Shown piece after piece: positions 62,250 through 64,000 of a DNA stretch of 64,000 bases. The stretch is taken from positions 124,001 to 188,000 of the forward strand of contig NZ_JBNGOT010000009.1 of the NCBI RefSeq assembly GCF_050589705.1, read 5' to 3'. The first letter of the stretch is position 1; each line of letters begins with the position of its first letter. The translations under genes were made by a program, and so were the position numbers. This stretch comes from Sunxiuqinia rutila. GTDB taxonomy: Bacteria > Bacteroidota > Bacteroidia > Bacteroidales > Prolixibacteraceae. Under the pieces are notes generated by a model, which did no database searches, had not been told where the DNA came from, and saw nothing but the letters and a program-made list of their open reading frames with translations.

Positions 62250-63515
62250 CTAGAATTTGCGAATGTAAGTAACCGAAGTATTCAGTTGATTTCCTTTCTG
62301 ATCCTTTTCATATTCCTGACGAATAAAAGAGGCCGAAAGCCCAATAACATTAAACCGCTTGATACTTTTCCGAAGCCCAAGCCCAACATGTGCCGATTTT
62401 AAGCGGTAATCACTCAGGTAATTTTGTTCCGAAAACGCCTCATCAGGCGACAAACCATAACCAAAGCTAAACTTAAAGTAATCATCAGCACCACCGAGAT
62501 AGTAGCGTGTGGTCATGGTATAAGAGTGCGAAATATCCTGGCTTCCCGGCACAAGATAGGTTTTCAGGTTAAACCAAAAACTTTTGTAATACTTCGATGC
62601 ACTAGCCACATAAATCCAGGTATTGCCACTAAAATGAAGGAACCGGGCTCCGGCTTCAGCCTCAAAACTTTTAGGAAGGCTAAAATACAAAGACAAGCCT
62701 GCCCGGAAGCGAGGGAAAACTGCAGAACGATCGGAAAAGCCAACATTCATATAAGCATTAACACCTTTAGCCAGGTACGGATAGGCGTCCATTTCATATT
62801 GAAAGGCTGAATTTCCAAACCGGTCACCCCAATTCACCCGACCGATAACCGAACCTATTTTGGTGTAGCGACTGTAGTCCACCCCCACAATATGCCAGGG
62901 GCTTTCGTGCAGGTGGTTGGGATACTCCTGATTAAACCAACTAAAGTCGTGTGAAACACTGACCTTATTAACAGCCGAGTCATAGCGGATCGTCCGCAGC
63001 AGCGACCGGGCATCCTGGTTATCCGGATGTCGCTCGGTAAGCCCTTCGGCCACCTGATAAGCTTCATCAAAGCGCTTCATATTATTCAGAATTTTGGCCT
63101 TTTTCAGCAACAATTCTTCGGATTCGGGATGCTCTGCCAAACCATTATTGCAATACTCCAGCGCCTTCTGATTGTTATCATTCCAATACTCAAGGTCGGT
63201 AATGGCCATCGACGCATCCTCATGCCCCGGGTAACGTTCCAGTACATATTGAAAAGCCTCACGAGCTTCTTCCACCCGGTCCGTCCAGGTATAAATTCGT
63301 CCTAAAAAAATACGAATATCACTGTAATCCGGGCTCATTTCAAGGGCCTGCTTCGAGAGACTAATGGCCTTGGGATAATCATCGTCATCAAAGGCAGCTT
63401 TTCGAGCCATCTGAAACAATTCATCGGAAGTATAATCCTGAGCATAAACTTTTAGACTGGCCCCTTGCAAGACCAATACAAAAAGCGTAATGGTTATCGT
63501 AATTATTCTAGTCAT
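62250..63515 (-). CDS. TPR plus YaiO-like outer-membrane beta-barrel protein
   Basis: 421 residues from ATG 63515, chosen because the signal peptide then starts MTRIITITITLFVLVLQG; the frame opens at 63545. After cleavage near AYA come TPR repeats (about 25-165; SPDYSDIRIFLGRIYTWTDR and EEAREAFQYVLERYPGHEDA). The C-terminal 230 residues alternate as a beta-barrel of the YaiO family and end with the typical SVTYIRKF terminal Phe. TPR-barrel proteins of this type accompany exopolysaccharide export or surface-polymer systems. It lies between the sulfatase-like gene (14 bases) and the membrane-anchored unknown (4 bases). Confidence 0.83.
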   Translation of the reverse strand: MTRIITITITLFVLVLQGASLKVYAQDYTSDELFQMARKAAFDDDDYPKAISLSKQALEMSPDYSDIRIFLGRIYTWTDRVEEAREAFQYVLERYPGHEDASMAITDLEYWNDNNQKALEYCNNGLAEHPESEELLLKKAKILNNMKRFDEAYQVAEGLTERHPDNQDARSLLRTIRYDSAVNKVSVSHDFSWFNQEYPNHLHESPWHIVGVDYSRYTKIGSVIGRVNWGDRFGNSAFQYEMDAYPYLAKGVNAYMNVGFSDRSAVFPRFRAGLSLYFSLPKSFEAEAGARFLHFSGNTWIYVASASKYYKSFWFNLKTYLVPGSQDISHSYTMTTRYYLGGADDYFKFSFGYGLSPDEAFSEQNYLSDYRLKSAHVGLGLRKSIKRFNVIGLSASFIRQEYEKDQKGNQLNTSVTYIRKF

Positions 63516-63559
63516 TCTATAAACATTTATTACTGTGTCATACAATGGATTCCCATCAG

Positions 63560-64000
63560 TTAGTACCTGGCGATAATGGAATCCGGGTACAGCTTTTGAT
63601 CTTTTACAAACTGTGAATTTTTATTTTTAAACCTCAACAAATCCAACCTCAAGCGATCAACCAGTTCCGGATCATCCTCCTCAACTAAAGCCATATCAGC
63701 CTCAATCCGGTAAAGCTTCCCGTCATTTAAAAAGTGTTCACCGGACACCAGATCACTGATGGTCATTTTTGTTTGCATCAACGGATAGGTATCCCGATTC
63801 GAAAAGCGGCTGGTTGAATCCAGCCCTGCTCCCACCCAACAAGTAAGTTCGGGGATTTGGAAATCAAATTCCTCTTTAAAATAAGCCATCATACTGGGAG
63901 TAAAGTCGAAGTGCGACACGACCGATGAAAACTTAGTAGGCCGCTCAATCAAGGGAGAATACACAATCAACGGAACATGATAACGGTCAATTTTTGTGGA
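63560..64000 (-). CDS. LTA-synthase/sulfatase-like alkaline-phosphatase-superfamily protein (N-terminal part outside window)
   Basis: C-terminal 147 residues only; the frame is open to base 64000. The fragment begins with KIDRYHVPLIVYSP and continues SHFDFTPSMMAYFK, matching the last part of the LtaS/phosphoglycerol-transferase and sulfatase fold, where the HVP(L)I(V)YSP strand and the SH.D..P(T) helix are typical. The catalytic Thr/Ser and metal ligands lie in the missing part, so phosphoglycerol transferase and sulfatase cannot be told apart. The TTG at 63968-63970 is internal. It heads, as far as visible, the unit with the YaiO-like protein. Confidence 0.75.
   Translation of the reverse strand, partial: STKIDRYHVPLIVYSPLIERPTKFSSVVSHFDFTPSMMAYFKEEFDFQIPELTCWVGAGLDSTSRFSNRDTYPLMQTKMTISDLVSGEHFLNDGKLYRIEADMALVEEDDPELVDRLRLDLLRFKNKNSQFVKDQKLYPDSIIARY

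Noticed and set aside
1..64000. CRISPR array, prophage, insertion sequence or rRNA operon
   Set aside because: I saw no regularly spaced repeats, cas, transposase, integrase, phage structural genes or rRNA segments on either strand.

Overview
The window comes from a Bacteroidota chromosome, probably a marine or sediment member of the Marinilabiliales/Prolixibacteraceae type. The evidence is two SusC/SusD pairs, lipoproteins with the Bacteroidota N-terminal pattern, a type IX secretion C-terminal domain, propeller/Y_Y_Y regulators, and promoters with the Bacteroidota -7 element TAnnTTTG. Almost all genes lie on the minus strand; only the left-edge regulator, tRNA-Trp, a GFA-family gene and a DeoR-type regulator are on plus.

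Layout. (1) 1-2254 (+): 3' part of a Y_Y_Y/LuxR regulator, tRNA-Trp with its own promoter and terminator, and a GFA-family enzyme. (2) 24442-2449 (-): first polysaccharide utilisation locus (PUL1), transcribed right to left: ROK regulator, SusC, SusD, DUF5018 surface lipoprotein, two paralogous TIM-barrel glycosidase-like lipoproteins, metallophosphoesterase, HGSNAT/DUF5009-like membrane protein, sodium/solute symporter, DUF4434 protein, AGE-family epimerase, CE2 esterase, FAD oxidoreductase and sugar isomerase-like lipoprotein, ending at a terminator. (3) 24560-25274: a scrapyard with a frameshifted murQ-like remnant (+) and an internally deleted glycosidase-like gene (-). (4) 36527-25285 (-): PUL2: a second, about 99% identical ROK gene, phosphodiester glycosidase (NAGPA domain), SusC, SusD, terminator, GHL10 protein and another TIM-barrel lipoprotein. 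(5) 36669-44150 (-): hybrid histidine kinase and sbcD-sbcC. (6) 56430-44478 (-): a nine-gene operon with glpD, periplasmic glycerophosphodiesterase, RbtT/DalT-like polyol permease, araM-, araL- and araB-like genes, transketolase, GlpT/UhpT-like antiporter and an SGNH hydrolase; a DeoR/GlpR-type regulator diverges at 56662. (7) 64000-57535 (-): an LTA-synthase/sulfatase-like protein (cut by the window edge), a YaiO-like TPR/beta-barrel protein, a membrane-anchored unknown, a type-IX-secreted GDPD/LamG protein and a coiled-coil unknown.

How they may work together. PUL1 and PUL2 share a nearly identical regulator and should answer the same signal. Their contents point to amino-sugar and phosphodiester chemistry: an N-acylglucosamine epimerase, a GlcNAc-phosphodiester glycosidase domain, an HGSNAT-like protein, phosphoesterases and a dead MurNAc-6-P etherase. 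The glp/ara-like operon handles glycerophosphodiesters, glycerol-3-phosphate, a pentitol and ribulose. Together these match the building blocks of teichoic-acid-like phosphoglycans (ManNAc/GlcNAc, glycerol phosphate, ribitol). That reading is an inference and is given as a testable hypothesis, not as a result.
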